In this document: in pieces, positions 1 through 6,363 of the stretch
Numbering within the stretch: the stretch's first letter is position 1
Layout of the letters: each line of letters opens with the position of its first letter
Origin: Burkholderiales bacterium
GTDB lineage: Bacteria > Pseudomonadota > Gammaproteobacteria > Burkholderiales > SG8-41
DNA length: 14,392 nt
Assembly: GCA_019746155.1 (NCBI GenBank)
Contig: JAIESJ010000064.1
Coordinates: 1-14,392 of the forward strand
Direction of reading: 5' to 3'
Made by a program: the position numbers and the translations under genes
Notes under the pieces: model-generated
Seen by the model: the letters and a program-made list of their open reading frames with translations, nothing else
Databases searched by the model: none
Told to the model about the DNA's origin: nothing

Positions 1-21
1 CAACAGTGTTCGCCACAACAT
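1..21 (-). CDS. Possible start of a further gene, cut by the window edge
   Basis: An ATG at 21..19 opens a reading frame of seven codons (MLWRTLL) that leaves the window at base 1. It begins 14 bases after the ctaB stop, and a weak purine-rich run (GGGG) stands about nine bases before it. The hydrophobic start would suit a signal peptide or membrane anchor. In ammonia-oxidiser sNOR clusters a SenC/SCO1 copper chaperone follows the two structural genes, so such a gene would fit here, but seven residues cannot identify it. Confidence 0.25.
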
Positions 22-35
22 ATCGCAAGGCCCCG

Positions 36-902
36 TTATACCACTATGGCGCTATCAACCATGGCTGCCGCCAGCAATAATGCGAGCTGGACGAGCGAGG
101 CGTGAAAGCATTGCAGCGCCGCCGGGCGCGTCGGGTTGCGCACCAGGGCGATGTTGCATGCCAGGAAATAGGCGCCGCCGACCGCGGCTCCGGTCGCGTA
201 GACCGGGCCCATGCCGAACAGCGCGGGAAGCAGAGACGCCGTGACGAGCAAGATGGTGTTGGCGAAAACCACGCGTGCCGCGTACTCGTTGCCGATCAGC
301 ACCGGCAGCATCGGCACACCCGCGGTCGCATAATCGTCGCGATAGGCCATCGCCAGGCACCAGAAGTGCGACGGCGTCCACAGAAACAGCACCAGGGCAA
401 GAAGCAGCGCAACCGCGCCCAGGTCCGGCGTCACCGCCGCCGAGCCGGCGAGCACGGCAAAGCTGCCGGCCAGTCCGCCGACGACGATATTGAGCCAGGT
501 ACGGCGCTTCAGCCACACGGTATAGACAATGGCGTAGAAAAATGCGCCCAGGAATACGTAGAGCGCAGCCGCCGGATTGATCGCCAGCGCCGCGGCCGCC
601 ACCGCCAGCGCCAGCATCAGCACAATGAGCGCAAGCCAGCCGCGGCCGGCGTGCAGCGCGCCGGTGACGAATGGCCGCCGGCGGGTGCGCGTCATGCACC
701 GGTCGAGATCAATCTCGTAATACTGGTTGAACGCACCCGCCGCCGCCGAAGCGATCAGAACAGCAAGCCCGAGCACGGCGATTTCCCACGACTTCAATAC
801 GCGTCCGGGGGTCACTGCAATGCCGGCCAGGGCGGTAATCGCGATCACCACACCGATGCGCAACTTGAACAGGTTAAGCCACTGTTTTACGCCGCTGACC
901 AT
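36..902 (-). CDS. ctaB: Protoheme IX farnesyltransferase (heme O synthase)
   Basis: This integral membrane prenyltransferase of the UbiA superfamily transfers a farnesyl group to heme B, giving heme O, the first step to heme A. The 288-residue length is normal for CtaB/CyoE. The first polyprenyl-diphosphate/Mg-binding motif is visible around residues 59-77: N59, D65 and D67 (NQYYEIDLD), followed by the basic TRTRRRP stretch. A second acidic motif (YRDDYATAGVPMLPV) lies in the second half. Hydrophobic segments run throughout, as expected for about nine helices. The ATG at 902 has a strong AGGAGG ribosome site just upstream. The gene lies 57 bases behind the HCO subunit I gene on the same strand and is very probably co-transcribed with it, which suggests that the oxidase-like complex uses heme A or O. 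The assignment is secure at family level. Confidence 0.95.
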   Translation of the reverse strand: MVSGVKQWLNLFKLRIGVVIAITALAGIAVTPGRVLKSWEIAVLGLAVLIASAAAGAFNQYYEIDLDRCMTRTRRRPFVTGALHAGRGWLALIVLMLALAVAAAALAINPAAALYVFLGAFFYAIVYTVWLKRRTWLNIVVGGLAGSFAVLAGSAAVTPDLGAVALLLALVLFLWTPSHFWCLAMAYRDDYATAGVPMLPVLIGNEYAARVVFANTILLVTASLLPALFGMGPVYATGAAVGGAYFLACNIALVRNPTRPAALQCFHASLVQLALLLAAAMVDSAIVV

Positions 903-959
903 GAGCCCTCCTGTCGGGGGAGCTGCGCATGCCCCTCATTGCGTCCTCGTCCCTCCTTG

Positions 960-2687
960 TCACCGCAACGGCCAGACCTGCGACAGGTATTTCCAGTTGA
1001 CAAAGTAGTAGAGAACGAAGGACACGAGCAGCACCATCGCCAGCGTGAACGTTCCCGGCGCCACCATCCCGCCAACGCCCGCGTTGCCGTGGCCGGTCAT
1101 CGCCGCGGCGACCGGTTGCGCTGGCGCCGGCGCCGCGCGGCCCTCTGCGATACGCACGCGCTGGTAGCCCGGAGTTTCGATGCACTTGCCGAAGAAGACC
1201 GATCCCACCGTAATCAGCAGATATGCCGCGCCGCCGACCACCGCCACCAGCCCGCTGATCGCGAACAGACCGACCATCAGATAGGCGGTACCCGGCCATT
1301 CGTGGGGCATGAGGTTGCCTGCCATCGTCATGTCCCAGTGGCGGCGCGGCACGCCCAGCGTTCCCGCGCCCATCATGAACAGCGCGAACGCCGACATGCC
1401 GAGACCAAACAAGTAGGGTTGCCATTGAGCGAGCCTGGGGAACATCAGCTCTCTCCGGAACAGAACCGGGATCAGGAAATACGTGAGCGACATGAACGCG
1501 AGCGTCGTGCCGACCACCACGGTGGCGTGGAAATGACCGGGCACGTAGAGCGTGTTATGCATGATCAGGTTCAGCTGCTCGGTGCCCAGCACCACCCCGG
1601 AGATGCCGCCGAGGAAACCGAACCCGATCAGAGACATGAACATTCCGGAAAAAACCGGATTGCCCCAGGGCGCCTTCCGGAGCCACTCGAACAGGCCCTT
1701 CGTGAACCCCTTCTCGCGCTGCGCCACCTCGATCGCGCCGGGCACGGTCAAGCCGTGCACCATGCTCGCCAGCACGGCAAGATACATGGCGTAACTCGTA
1801 TTGAATATCTTCCAGTTCGAGGTCAGGCCGGGATCCGCCAGCAGATGGTGCGCCGAGGCAAGCTGCAGGAACAGGATGTAAAGGAAGAACGCGAAGCGGC
1901 TCACCTTCTCGGACAGGGGTTTGGCGCCGAATACGATGGCCGCGATTGCGTACCACACGGCGACGTGGGCCGAGACGTTGATCTGCTGGGAGGAATGACC
2001 GAACGCCCAAAACACGGTGCGGTACATCAGCGAATCGATATGATCGACCAGGCCGATGGACCACAGGAAAGTCGGGATCAGGATGATGGCTCCCGCCGCG
2101 ATCGTAAATACCGCGATGATGCAGGCGGTGAGCGCCCCGAACGTCACCAGCGGGATCGACCCGTTGTAGGTGCCTTCCGCCTTGCCGACAACCAGCGTGC
2201 CGAGGAACACGAAGCAGCCGATCAGCGCCCCGACCGCAAACAGGATCAGGCCGAGATAGAACGTCGGGTGCGCCCCCATCGGCGCATAGGACGTGAACAT
2301 CACGCTGGAATCGCCCTTGAACACCGCGAAGTTGTTCATCAGCGCCCCGATCACCATCAGCCCGAAGCCGGCCCACGCCATCTTTGGCGTCGCCAGCCGG
2401 CAGTTGAGCAATGTCGACGAGCAGAAATACAGGACCGCCATCTCGAAGAAGATGATCCAGAACACCAGCATGTCCACACCGTGGCCGGTCAGCACCAGGT
2501 AGAACCAGTCGGCCGGCAGCAGATGCACCGCCGGCCAGCGCGTGAGCAGCACCAGCAGCGCCAGGACGCCACCCACCAGCAACGAAACGACCGCAGCGAC
2601 CGCGTTGGCCTTCATCAGGGCCTCGGCCGGCTCATGAAACTTCAGTCCGGTCGTCGGACAGGTTCGAAACATCCGGTTGAGTGCCAT
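960..2687 (-). CDS. Heme-copper oxidase superfamily subunit I lacking the active-site tyrosine; probable nitric oxide reductase (sNOR/eNOR-like)
   Basis: This 575-residue polytopic membrane protein has about 13 hydrophobic segments. Seen directly: low-spin heme ligands H69 (LTGHG) and H387, high-spin heme ligand H385 (VPGHFH), and CuB ligands H231 and the pair H280-H281 (SAHHLLADPG), so all six metal-binding histidines are present. In A- and B-type oxygen reductases the residue four after the first CuB His is the Tyr cross-linked to it (GHPxVY). Here the motif is GHSSQQI and the position is Q235. Loss of this Tyr is typical of NO reductases in the superfamily. The CuA partner gene next door argues against cNOR or qNOR and favours sNOR or eNOR; I cannot separate these two by eye. 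A Pro/Ala/Gly-rich linker (about 517-542) joins an extra final helix (about 543-562). The ATG at 2687 follows a GGGGGA site, 10 bases after the subunit II stop. It could still be an atypical oxygen reductase. Confidence 0.85.
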   Translation of the reverse strand: MALNRMFRTCPTTGLKFHEPAEALMKANAVAAVVSLLVGGVLALLVLLTRWPAVHLLPADWFYLVLTGHGVDMLVFWIIFFEMAVLYFCSSTLLNCRLATPKMAWAGFGLMVIGALMNNFAVFKGDSSVMFTSYAPMGAHPTFYLGLILFAVGALIGCFVFLGTLVVGKAEGTYNGSIPLVTFGALTACIIAVFTIAAGAIILIPTFLWSIGLVDHIDSLMYRTVFWAFGHSSQQINVSAHVAVWYAIAAIVFGAKPLSEKVSRFAFFLYILFLQLASAHHLLADPGLTSNWKIFNTSYAMYLAVLASMVHGLTVPGAIEVAQREKGFTKGLFEWLRKAPWGNPVFSGMFMSLIGFGFLGGISGVVLGTEQLNLIMHNTLYVPGHFHATVVVGTTLAFMSLTYFLIPVLFRRELMFPRLAQWQPYLFGLGMSAFALFMMGAGTLGVPRRHWDMTMAGNLMPHEWPGTAYLMVGLFAISGLVAVVGGAAYLLITVGSVFFGKCIETPGYQRVRIAEGRAAPAPAQPVAAAMTGHGNAGVGGMVAPGTFTLAMVLLVSFVLYYFVNWKYLSQVWPLR

Positions 2688-2697
2688 CGTTATCCCC

Positions 2698-3243
2698 CTA
2701 TTTCTTCACGACGTAGAGCTTGCTGCTCATCGTATGGTGATTGATGCCGCAATACTCGTTGCAGATGATCGAGTAGGTGCCGGCCCGGTTCGGCGTGACG
2801 GTCAGCACGTGGTCGTAGCCCGGATGCACCTGAACGTTGATGTTCTCCGGCTGCAGCGAGAATCCGTGCAGCCAGTCCATCGACATCAGGTGCAGGCGGT
2901 AGCTTTTCCCCTCCTCCAGTTCGAGCAGGGGCCACCACTGCCACAACCTCGCAATCAGATAGACATCCGACCCTTCCGGCGGACGCACCACAGGAATCTG
3001 CTGCTCGGTCTCCTTGCGCACCGTGAATTTGTCCACCATCTCCTGGGCCTTCCTGGCATAGGCCTCCGGTGTCGTGCGGTATGATTCGTTGGCGAGGTTC
3101 TGTTTTCCGAACACGTGCCAGTACGGCATCATGAAGAACATGGTCAGGCACCAGATCAACGACAAGATAATCCACGTCCCCTCGAGGCGGTCAAGGGGCT
3201 GCTTCCACCATACCCGGCTGGGGGGCGACTGAATGGCGCTCAT
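2698..3243 (-). CDS. CuA-containing subunit II of the heme-copper complex
   Basis: This is a 181-residue protein with one N-terminal membrane helix (about residues 24-45) and a periplasmic cupredoxin domain. It would take electrons from cytochrome c and pass them to subunit I. The dinuclear CuA site is complete: H126 (LHGFSL), C161, E163, C165, H169 and M172 (CNEYCGINHHTM). The short length, the single helix and the HGFSLQPENINVQVHPG core resemble the B-type (ba3) subunit II rather than the longer two-helix A-type subunit. The ATG at 3243 has a GGGGAG ribosome site. It lies between the small membrane protein gene and subunit I, all on the same strand with short spacing, so the three genes should encode one complex. 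Presence of CuA excludes a standard cNOR, whose partner subunit is a c-type cytochrome. Confidence 0.92.
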   Translation of the reverse strand: MSAIQSPPSRVWWKQPLDRLEGTWIILSLIWCLTMFFMMPYWHVFGKQNLANESYRTTPEAYARKAQEMVDKFTVRKETEQQIPVVRPPEGSDVYLIARLWQWWPLLELEEGKSYRLHLMSMDWLHGFSLQPENINVQVHPGYDHVLTVTPNRAGTYSIICNEYCGINHHTMSSKLYVVKK

Positions 3244-3282
3244 GCGAGATTCTCCCCGGTTTTGAAGGACTGCGTGATCGGC

Positions 3283-3462
3283 TTACTTCCCGACCGGAAT
3301 GCCCACGATCTCCATCACGCCCCAGACGATATAAAGCACCGTCGGCAGCGCGATACCGAGAAACAGCAGCAGGAACGGGTTGTCGAGGACTTGCTGCATG
3401 ATCGGCACGCCCGCCTCATCTTCATCGGGCAAATCACTGGAATTTCGGGTAACGTCAGCCAT
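3283..3462 (-). CDS. Small single-helix membrane protein, probable accessory subunit
   Basis: This 59-residue open reading frame begins at an ATG (3462) with an excellent GAGGAGG ribosome site six bases upstream and ends with TAA, 39 bases before subunit II. The first 25 residues are polar and acidic (DLPDEDEAG). A single strongly hydrophobic segment follows (about residues 30-53, NPFLLLFLGIALPTVLYIVW), and the tail is short. Small one-helix subunits are common in B-type heme-copper enzymes (for example subunit IIa of ba3 oxidase), so a structural or assembly role in the complex encoded downstream is a reasonable inference. It is the first gene of the operon, directly behind the FNR-type promoter. 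I do not recognise the sequence as a named family; the strong ribosome site and position are the reasons for calling it real. Confidence 0.72.
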   Translation of the reverse strand: MADVTRNSSDLPDEDEAGVPIMQQVLDNPFLLLFLGIALPTVLYIVWGVMEIVGIPVGK

Positions 3463-3530
3463 GGCAACTCCTCCTCAAATGCGTTCCGGCTTATCAAGTT
3501 ACACGTCGCGCGACACGCGGCGTACGTCAG

Positions 3531-3573
3531 AATCTAATTCACGTGCCGGAAAAATCTGATTGATACAAATCAA
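3531..3573 (-). promoter_or_regulatory. FNR/ANR/DNR box and class II promoter for the heme-copper operon
   Basis: A perfect TTGAT-ACAA-ATCAA palindrome occupies 3560..3573. Reading the minus strand, a TAGATT hexamer (3536..3531, four of six matches to TATAAT) lies 33 bp from the box centre. That predicts transcription starting near 3525 with the box at about -41.5, and a leader of roughly 60 bases before the first ATG at 3462. FNR-family class II promoters have this arrangement. Which regulator (FNR/ANR for oxygen, DNR/NNR for NO) binds cannot be told from the site alone. Confidence 0.8.
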
Positions 3574-3623
3574 GCTTTCACTGAAAACAAGGACAAGCGG
3601 GACAACCATGGCGCCACACGCGG

Positions 3624-3672
3624 AAAAACTTGATGCACATCAAGTTTTTCGATCATGTATCGCATAGACAAT
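3624..3672 (+). promoter_or_regulatory. FNR/ANR/DNR box in an extended palindrome, and promoter for ctaA
   Basis: TTGAT-GCAC-ATCAA occupies 3630..3643 and is embedded in a longer perfect inverted repeat with 11-base arms (AAAAACTTGAT / ATCAAGTTTTT, 3624..3649). On the plus strand a GACAAT hexamer (3667..3672, four of six) lies 33 bp from the box centre, predicting a start near 3678. The centre is 70 bp from the other box in this divergent region. The dyad with its T-run also looks like a terminator hairpin, but its place between divergent promoters makes an operator more likely. Confidence 0.75.
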
Positions 3673-3702
3673 CCGGACATCATTCTTCGCAAAACGATAC
3701 AC

Positions 3703-4803
3703 ATGGAAATAATCGACAATCTGCGGTCCGGCCAGGCACACGGCGTATCGCGCAAATCGGTAGCGGCCTGGCTTCTGGCATGCTGTGCGCTGATATTTGC
3801 GATGGTCGTTCTGGGCGGGGTGACACGACTTACCCGTTCCGGACTTTCCATAGTCGAGTGGCAACCTCTGGTCGGCACTATTCCGCCACTCACGCATCAG
3901 GACTGGCTTGAGATGTTCCACAAGTACCAGCAGACGCCCGAGTACCTGAAGGTCAACTTCGGCATGACTCTTGAGGAGTTCCAGGGCATTTTCTGGCTGG
4001 AATACTTTCACCGCTTGCTCGGTCGCGCGATCGGTCTCGTCTTTTTTCTGCCCTTCCTCTACTTTCTCGTTCGTCGCAGGCTGGAAAAATCGCTGGCGCT
4101 CAAACTTGCCGGCATCTTCGTGCTGGGCGCACTACAAGGAGCCATGGGCTGGTATATGGTGAAAAGCGGACTCGTCGCCGACCCGCGCGTGAGCCAGCAT
4201 CGTCTCGCCGCGCACCTTGCGCTCGCCTTCCTGATCTACGGCGCGATGCTGTGGGTCGCGCTAGACCTGCTGTTTCCCGCGCGTGCGCAGCACCACGAGG
4301 ACCAGCTACGCCGGTATCGTGGCTTTGCCTGGTGGCTGACGGCTTTGATCTCCATAATGGTGGTATCAGGCGCTTTTGTCGCCGGCATCCGCGCCGGCCT
4401 CGCCTACAATACGTTTCCGCTCATGAACGGCCACGTGATCCCGCCGGAGTTGTTCATGCTCGATCCCTGGTACGAAAACTTTTTCGGCAACATGGCCACC
4501 GTCCAGTTCAATCACCGGCTGATCGCGTGGCTGCTGGCCATTCTCGTACCGTGGTTCTGGTACAGGACGCTGCGAATCGGGCTGCCATCGCGCGCGCCAT
4601 TGCTGTGCCACCTGCTCTTGTTCGCACTTGCTGTACAAATCGCGCTCGGAATCAGCACGTTGCTAATGGCAGTCCCGGTTTTCTTCGCAGCAGCTCACCA
4701 GGCCGGTGCACTGGCTGTGTTCACGGCCGCGCTGGCACTGAATCACGAGTTGGCAAGCCCACCGGCCCATGAAACCGGGAACCTGGCCTGCCGGCCGGCT
4801 TAA
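3703..4803 (+). CDS. ctaA: Heme A synthase (CtaA/COX15, proteobacterial type)
   Basis: CtaA oxidises the C8 methyl group of heme O to formyl, giving heme A, in the cytoplasmic membrane. With the start at 3703 the protein has 366 residues and eight likely helices in two four-helix halves. Family motifs are clear: GGVTRLTRSGLSIVEW near the first helix, E100 and H103 (EYFHRLLGR), H166 and H171 (QHRLAAHL), H271 (FNHRLIAW) and H332 (AAHQAG), the His residues being the heme ligands. An upstream in-frame ATG at 3655 would add 16 residues, but it lies before the transcription start predicted from the FNR-type box (about 3678), so 3703 is preferred; neither has a good ribosome site. The gene diverges from the HCO-ctaB operon and shares its control region. 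Family assignment is very secure, the start less so. Confidence 0.95.
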   Translation: MEIIDNLRSGQAHGVSRKSVAAWLLACCALIFAMVVLGGVTRLTRSGLSIVEWQPLVGTIPPLTHQDWLEMFHKYQQTPEYLKVNFGMTLEEFQGIFWLEYFHRLLGRAIGLVFFLPFLYFLVRRRLEKSLALKLAGIFVLGALQGAMGWYMVKSGLVADPRVSQHRLAAHLALAFLIYGAMLWVALDLLFPARAQHHEDQLRRYRGFAWWLTALISIMVVSGAFVAGIRAGLAYNTFPLMNGHVIPPELFMLDPWYENFFGNMATVQFNHRLIAWLLAILVPWFWYRTLRIGLPSRAPLLCHLLLFALAVQIALGISTLLMAVPVFFAAAHQAGALAVFTAALALNHELASPPAHETGNLACRPA

Positions 4804-4890
4804 ACCAGGCCGCCAGGATTACGCCGTCGGTTGCCGCCCCCCTTTCACGGCGCCCGGCGCGCTTGTCAGCCATCGGTCAGTCTCGATAGT

Positions 4891-4932
4891 TTGATTCATA
4901 TCAAACATTTCCCCCCTCAGCCAACGCATAAT
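4891..4932 (+). promoter_or_regulatory. FNR/ANR/DNR box and class II promoter for the nitronate monooxygenase-like gene
   Basis: A perfect TTGAT-TCAT-ATCAA box (4891..4904; the symmetry extends to GTTTGAT/ATCAAAC) is followed by CATAAT (4927..4932, five of six to the -10 consensus). The centres are 32 bp apart, the class II spacing, giving a predicted start near 4939. This gap downstream of ctaA therefore holds a separate anaerobic or NO-responsive promoter, so the flavoprotein need not depend on read-through from ctaA. Confidence 0.8.
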
Positions 4933-4987
4933 CCACTTTCGGCCGCACCGGTTGCGGCATTTTTGGGAGCCTATTCTGACACGAGCA

Positions 4988-6151
4988 ATGTCTGTACCAG
5001 ATTCTCCTCTTTGGACGCTGAAAAGCCGCCCGCTGCTGCCCATCGTGCAGGGCGGCATGGGCGTCGGAATTTCAGCGCACCGGCTGGCGGGCAATGTCGC
5101 CCGGCTGGGTGCGCTGGGCACGATTTCCAGCGTCGATCTGCGTCACCACCATCCCGACCTGCTTGAACGGACAAAGGATTGCCATGACCAGGACGAACTC
5201 GACCGGATCAATCTGGTAGCGCTCGACCGGGAAATCCGGATGGCACTGGACATTGCCGCGGGCCATGGCGCGATCGCGGTCAACGTCATGAAAGCGGTCG
5301 CCGCATACGCGGCACACGTGCGTCAGTCGTGCGAAAGCGGGGCGCACGCCATCGTGACGGGCGCCGGCTTGCCGCTCGACCTTCCGGAACTCACCAGGGA
5401 ATTTCCAGACGTGGCGCTGATACCGATCCTGTCGGATGTGCGCGGCACCGCCATCGTGCTCAAGAAATGGCTGCGCAAAAACCGCCTGCCGGACGCCCTC
5501 GTCATCGAACACCCGCGTTACGCCGGCGGTCACCTCGGCGCCACGCGCCCCGAAGAAATCAACGATCCGCGCTTCGACTTCGAGCCGGTGCTGGCGGGCA
5601 TTTTCAAGCTGTTCCAGGAACTGAACATCGAGCGTGAACGCATTCCGCTGATTCCCGCCGGCGGCATCAACAGTCATGAAAAGGTGCGCGTGCTGCTTGA
5701 ACTGGGTGCGTCGGCAGTTCAGATCGGCACCCCGTTTGCCGTGACCGAAGAAGGCGACGCGCATCAGAACTTCAAGCAGGTGCTGGCGGAAGCAAAGCCT
5801 GAGGACATTGTCACCTTCATGAGCGTTGCCGGCCTGCCGGCACGGGCGGTGCTGACCCCGTGGCTGAAAAACTACCTGCGGCGCGAAAAAGCGCTGCAGT
5901 CCAACGCCAAAGCTGATCCGCGACGCTGCGTCCCGGGATTGAACTGCCTCAGTCTGTGCGGTTTGCGCGACGGCATCGCCAGCATCGGCCAGTTCTGCAT
6001 CGATACTCGGCTCGCATTCGCGCTCAAAGGCGACGTCAAGAAGGGATTGTTCTTCAGGGGTTCGGAAAGTCTGCCGTTCGGAAAATTCATCCGGCCGGTG
6101 GCCGAGTTGATCGATTATTTCCTGACCGGCAGGATGCCCGCTTTCCATTGA
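4988..6151 (+). CDS. Nitronate monooxygenase / 2-nitropropane dioxygenase family flavoprotein
   Basis: This is a predicted soluble FMN-dependent TIM-barrel enzyme of 387 residues. Seen: a glycine-rich start (QGGMGVGIS, 21-29), the GGHLGA motif with H182 in the place of the catalytic histidine of nitronate monooxygenases, and the phosphate-binding PAGGI (223-227) followed by GASAVQIGTPF. Family members oxidise nitronates or act as NAD(P)H:flavin/quinone or enoyl reductases, so the substrate is not fixed by sequence. The C-terminal part has four cysteines (C314, C320, C324, C337; CVPGLNCLSLCG then FCI) that might bind a metal or cluster. An in-frame TTG at 4952 would add 12 residues, but it is only about 13 bases from the predicted transcription start and has no ribosome site; the ATG at 4988 has only a weak, distant GGGAG. 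Its FNR-type promoter ties it to anaerobic or NO metabolism. Confidence 0.85.
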   Translation: MSVPDSPLWTLKSRPLLPIVQGGMGVGISAHRLAGNVARLGALGTISSVDLRHHHPDLLERTKDCHDQDELDRINLVALDREIRMALDIAAGHGAIAVNVMKAVAAYAAHVRQSCESGAHAIVTGAGLPLDLPELTREFPDVALIPILSDVRGTAIVLKKWLRKNRLPDALVIEHPRYAGGHLGATRPEEINDPRFDFEPVLAGIFKLFQELNIERERIPLIPAGGINSHEKVRVLLELGASAVQIGTPFAVTEEGDAHQNFKQVLAEAKPEDIVTFMSVAGLPARAVLTPWLKNYLRREKALQSNAKADPRRCVPGLNCLSLCGLRDGIASIGQFCIDTRLAFALKGDVKKGLFFRGSESLPFGKFIRPVAELIDYFLTGRMPAFH

Positions 6152-6244
6152 TGCGGCATTGGATATTGCTGCTGACTATAACAGGTTTTGGCGCCCCAAC
6201 CCGCCGGGCAAGCACACCCTCCTGGTGCCCGGCGTCTTGCGCCG

Positions 6245-6351
6245 CCCCTCAACCTTCTCTCCCGGTCTCTCTCCCAAAAGGAGAGAAAAGGGTCGAACCT
6301 CCCCTCTTCCGCTCAAGCGGGAGAGGGGTCCGGGGGTGAGGGTAGGAGGGG
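6245..6351. repeat. Dyad-rich intergenic repeat, possible bidirectional terminator
   Basis: This roughly 107-base stretch between converging genes is built of CT-rich and GA-rich arms. One hairpin pairs 6301..6313 with 6316..6328 (CCCCTCTTCCGCT against AGCGGGAGAGGGG, one T-G wobble, two-base loop). A second pairs 6268..6274 with 6280..6286. The CCCTC...GAGAGGGG...GGGTGAGGG style resembles the intergenic palindromic repeats scattered in many proteobacterial genomes. Its position, after the stops of both the flavoprotein gene and the SirB2-like gene, would let it terminate transcription from either side. Confidence 0.7.
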
Positions 6352-6363
6352 AATTTATTGCGC

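Noticed and set aside
102..2744. Very long plus-strand open frame (880 codons) opposite ctaB and the HCO subunit I gene
   Set aside because: It is Arg/His/Gln-rich, without domain pattern, and lies antisense to two unmistakable membrane protein genes; a GC-rich shadow.
960..3243. Ordinary aa3 cytochrome c oxidase (coxAB)
   Set aside because: No active-site Tyr, short one-helix subunit II, no subunit III gene adjacent, and an FNR-type promoter.
3624..3649. Rho-independent terminator
   Set aside because: It lies between divergent genes where no transcript needs ending, and it contains a perfect FNR-family box; kept as operator.
6151..6339. 62-codon frame overlapping the flavoprotein stop (TGATG) with a signal-like start MRHWILLLTITGFG
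   Set aside because: After about 16 residues it runs into the intergenic repeat and loses protein-like composition; no ribosome site of its own. At most a remnant.
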